Of a stretch of 23,154 bases of DNA, positions 21,721 through 23,154 are shown piece after piece; position 1 is the stretch's first letter; the number at the start of each line of letters is the position of its first letter. The stretch lies in the NCBI GenBank assembly GCA_030841765.1, contig JAUUSS010000025.1:1-23154 (forward strand). The letters run 5' to 3'. Source of the stretch: Collinsella aerofaciens (GTDB taxonomy: Bacteria > Actinomycetota > Coriobacteriia > Coriobacteriales > Coriobacteriaceae). The translations under genes were made by a program, and so were the position numbers. A model generated the notes under the pieces. The model did no database searches. It was not told where the DNA came from and saw only the letters and a program-made list of their open reading frames with translations.

Positions 21721-22090
21721 GGCGATTCGTCTAGCCCTGTCTTTGGTGCTGATGGCTTCATTGGTGGGCTGTTCAACAAAGGAAGAGATATCGCGCGGAG
21801 GTTCCGGAGAAGTGACTGCGACAGACTCAGGTTCATTAGAAATAGCTGGCGGGCATGCCGATGTGATGTTACAAGGAAAAGGCGTGCTTAGGTCGGTTGA
21901 TGCTGAAGACGCTGTCTGCTCAATAGAGGATTTAAAGACAGGTGAAACTGCACCGTACCGAGTCTCAGATAATGCTGCGAATATGATTGAGTCGATACCG
22001 ACTGGAGCGCAGGTTTCTTTTAGATACTTTGCTCCGCAACTTGAGGATGAGCTTGCTTCTCTGGTGTCTATATGCACCGATGACAACTAA
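21698..22090 (+). CDS. Small lipoprotein overlapping the peptidase-like gene
   Basis: A 130-aa lipoprotein: basic start MERLFRSRAIR, hydrophobic stretch LALSLVLMAS and lipobox LVGC with the lipidated Cys25. The mature part is a flexible Gly/Ser-rich stretch, then about 85 residues of likely beta-barrel (GKGVLRSVDAED, CSIEDLKTGETAPYRVSDNA, GAQVSFRYF). Three in-frame ATGs are available (21671, 21686, 21698). The last is chosen because GTGGA lies just upstream and it gives a normal signal length, but the call is uncertain. The gene overlaps the upstream gene by 23 bases in another frame, so the two are translationally coupled and probably act together, for example as exported enzyme and membrane-anchored inhibitor or chaperone. 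Function not known. Confidence 0.72.
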   Translation: MERLFRSRAIRLALSLVLMASLVGCSTKEEISRGGSGEVTATDSGSLEIAGGHADVMLQGKGVLRSVDAEDAVCSIEDLKTGETAPYRVSDNAANMIESIPTGAQVSFRYFAPQLEDELASLVSICTDDN

Positions 22091-22103
22091 AAGGCCTGAA
22101 TTC

Positions 22104-22145
22104 AAAAGGCCTCGGATGGTCAATTGGCTATCCGAGGCCTTTTTT
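22104..22145. terminator. Strong bidirectional terminator
   Basis: AAAAGGCCTCGGAT (22104-22117) and ATCCGAGGCCTTTT (22130-22143) are exact 14-base complements, followed by more T to 22145. On the complement the AAAA arm gives TTTT, so it can also end the convergent minus-strand gene, whose stop codon (22144-22146) overlaps its edge. The nonamer AAAAGGCCT is repeated just upstream at 22089-22097. Confidence 0.88.
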
Positions 22146-23154
22146 ACTCGACCGGGGCTTCGACCTTGTCGATGACCCAGGTGGCTCCGAGGCCGCCGGT
22201 GGTGTTGCGGCGGATGCGCACGGTGACTTCGTGGCGCTCGCCGGCCTGCGTGTAGTGCAGGGGGAAGCTTGCGCGGTTTCGCGCGGCCTCGATGGTACCG
22301 CGCTCGCGGGCGATCCAGTAGTACTCGCCGACGATACCGAGCGTGTCGGCGCCGTAGGGGAGATAGGTCGATAGCTCGTGCAGAAGCGGGCCGGGGCAGA
22401 AGACCTCGGTTGCGAAATCGATGGGGAAGTCCTTGGGGATGGTCGGTGCTGCGGGTGCGGGGGCCGGTGCTGCAGCGGGGGCCGGAGACGGTGCCGGTGC
22501 GGGAATTTGGTCGCAAACAGCGGCGGGCACGGATTCGATGACGGGTGCGGGCTCCGGCGTCGCTTCCGGCTTGATCGTGGAATCTGCGGGCTCCGGCGTC
22601 GTCTTCGGCTTGGTTGTGGAATCTGCGGGCTTCACGGTGACGGGCGCGTCTGCAACTGCGGTTTCAACCTCAACCTGCGTCGCGTTCTCGTTCTCGACGC
22701 TCGACTTTGCCTCGATGGGCGTGGATGCCATGGTGGTGATGCCGGCGTTTGCGTTCTCGGGGTCATAGACGACCGTGAGCGAGATGGCGGGCTGCGGCGT
22801 CTCGGGCTCCGGCGCCGACTCGGTAGCGCCTTGATCGTCGGGCTCGTCGGGCTGATCGTCCTCGGTCTCGTCGCCAAAGACATCGCTGTTTTGGAACGCA
22901 GGCGTTTCGGGCTGGTCAGCGGCTTCTTCGGTTGTCGACTTGGGAGCTTCGTTGAGCTCCGCAGTGGCTTCCTGCTCGGATATGACTTCGGGATCGGTCG
23001 TGGCGGTGATTTCGGTGTCGGCTTCTGCCGTTACCTCAATAGCGACTTCGATCTCTGCCTCGGGCTCGGGCTCCGGAGCGACTTCGGCCACGGGCTCGGG
23101 CTCGGCGCGCTTAACGTGCTTGGGGCGCACGGCCTTGAGGTCCTTCTCGCCGCG
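22144..23154 (-). CDS. Partial Pro/Glu/Ala-rich protein with unrecognised C-terminal domain
   Basis: The frame is open to the right edge, so the N-terminus is probably missing; a GTG at 23130 is the only start-like codon near the edge and has no ribosome site. At least 336 codons are visible. The first 230 or so residues are low-complexity: acidic Glu/Pro/Ala/Thr (PEPEPEAEIEVAIEVTAEAD), then a 13-residue repeat (ADSTTKPKTTPEP, ADSTIKPEATPEP) and a Pro/Ala run. The last 95 or so residues form a compact domain (FCPGPLLHELSTYLPYGADTLGIVGEYYWIARERGTIE, then HYTQAGERHEVTVRIRRNTTGGLGATWVIDKVEAP). I do not recognise it. The linker suggests a surface or membrane-anchored protein whose anchor lies to the right, but no anchor is in view. 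Confidence 0.75.
   Translation of the reverse strand, partial: RGEKDLKAVRPKHVKRAEPEPVAEVAPEPEPEAEIEVAIEVTAEADTEITATTDPEVISEQEATAELNEAPKSTTEEAADQPETPAFQNSDVFGDETEDDQPDEPDDQGATESAPEPETPQPAISLTVVYDPENANAGITTMASTPIEAKSSVENENATQVEVETAVADAPVTVKPADSTTKPKTTPEPADSTIKPEATPEPAPVIESVPAAVCDQIPAPAPSPAPAAAPAPAPAAPTIPKDFPIDFATEVFCPGPLLHELSTYLPYGADTLGIVGEYYWIARERGTIEAARNRASFPLHYTQAGERHEVTVRIRRNTTGGLGATWVIDKVEAPVE
22547..22624 (-). repeat. Two tandem 39-base repeats in the Pro-rich linker
   Basis: Units 22547-22585 and 22586-22624 are near-identical, differ at a few positions, and encode ADSTxKPxxTPEP on the complement; a partial third copy begins at 22625. They lie in the low-complexity linker and could change length by slippage. 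Confidence 0.7.

Noticed and set aside
22547..22633. Possible CRISPR-like repeats
   Set aside because: The 39-base units are directly adjacent without spacers and encode an in-frame peptide repeat.
22421..22768. Gly/Ala-rich plus-strand open frame
   Set aside because: It is the complement of the Pro/Ala and Thr/Glu-rich linker of the minus-strand gene; the repeats explain it.

Overview
The window looks like chromosome from a Coriobacteriia actinobacterium, most likely Collinsella or a close relative. This is inferred from the GC-rich codon use (NNC/NNG endings), strong GGAGG-type ribosome sites, compact operons, many intrinsic terminators with long GC stems, and the mix of SdpRI, EttA, TcdA/TatD and anaerobe-type catabolic genes. 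No rRNA, tRNA, CRISPR array, IS element or phage gene was seen.

Layout. (1) 63-953, minus: a conserved-looking but unrecognised protein, followed by a 739-base gene-free stretch with several stem-loops. (2) 1693-4083, plus: deoxyribose-phosphate aldolase and two HAD phosphatases/phosphomutases, each with its own signals. (3) 4234-15622, plus: the centre of the window, a GntR/UTRA regulator followed by ten catabolic genes. They are a YfcC/DcuC-type transporter, a YtcJ-like amidohydrolase, a FrlC-like epimerase, a FrlB-like SIS deglycase, a FrlD-like PfkB kinase, a second divergent PfkB kinase, a TIM-barrel amidohydrolase-like protein, a YjbQ-family protein, a BtpA/SgcQ-family protein and an FGGY kinase. 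(4) 15702-17293, minus: tatD and tcdA, a two-gene housekeeping unit. (5) 17473-18448, plus: an SdpR/SdpI autoregulated pair. (6) 18633-20312, plus: ettA. (7) 20354-22090, plus: an AT-rich patch with a Tat-exported cysteine-peptidase-like protein and an overlapping small lipoprotein. (8) 22144 to the right edge, minus: a partial Pro/Glu/Ala-rich protein.

How the main cluster may work. FrlB, FrlC and FrlD homologues together are the established core for Amadori compounds such as fructoselysine: FrlD phosphorylates at C6, FrlB splits the product to glucose 6-phosphate and the amine, and FrlC epimerises the psicose form. Here the core is controlled by a GntR/UTRA protein and preceded by a promoter (5088-5116) with two inverted repeats at or just after the start point. 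It uses a YfcC-type carrier rather than the APC permease FrlA or an ABC importer. A mid-operon hairpin (11085-11118) separates the core from a second module: divergent PfkB, amidohydrolase-like, YjbQ, BtpA/SgcQ and FGGY. I know of no defined pathway for that combination. Both amidohydrolase-like proteins have lost one histidine of the HxH metal motif, and the second has also lost the usual aspartate. The whole is best read as an enlarged Amadori/glycated-amine locus with an unassigned second branch, and is the most promising candidate here for an undescribed system.
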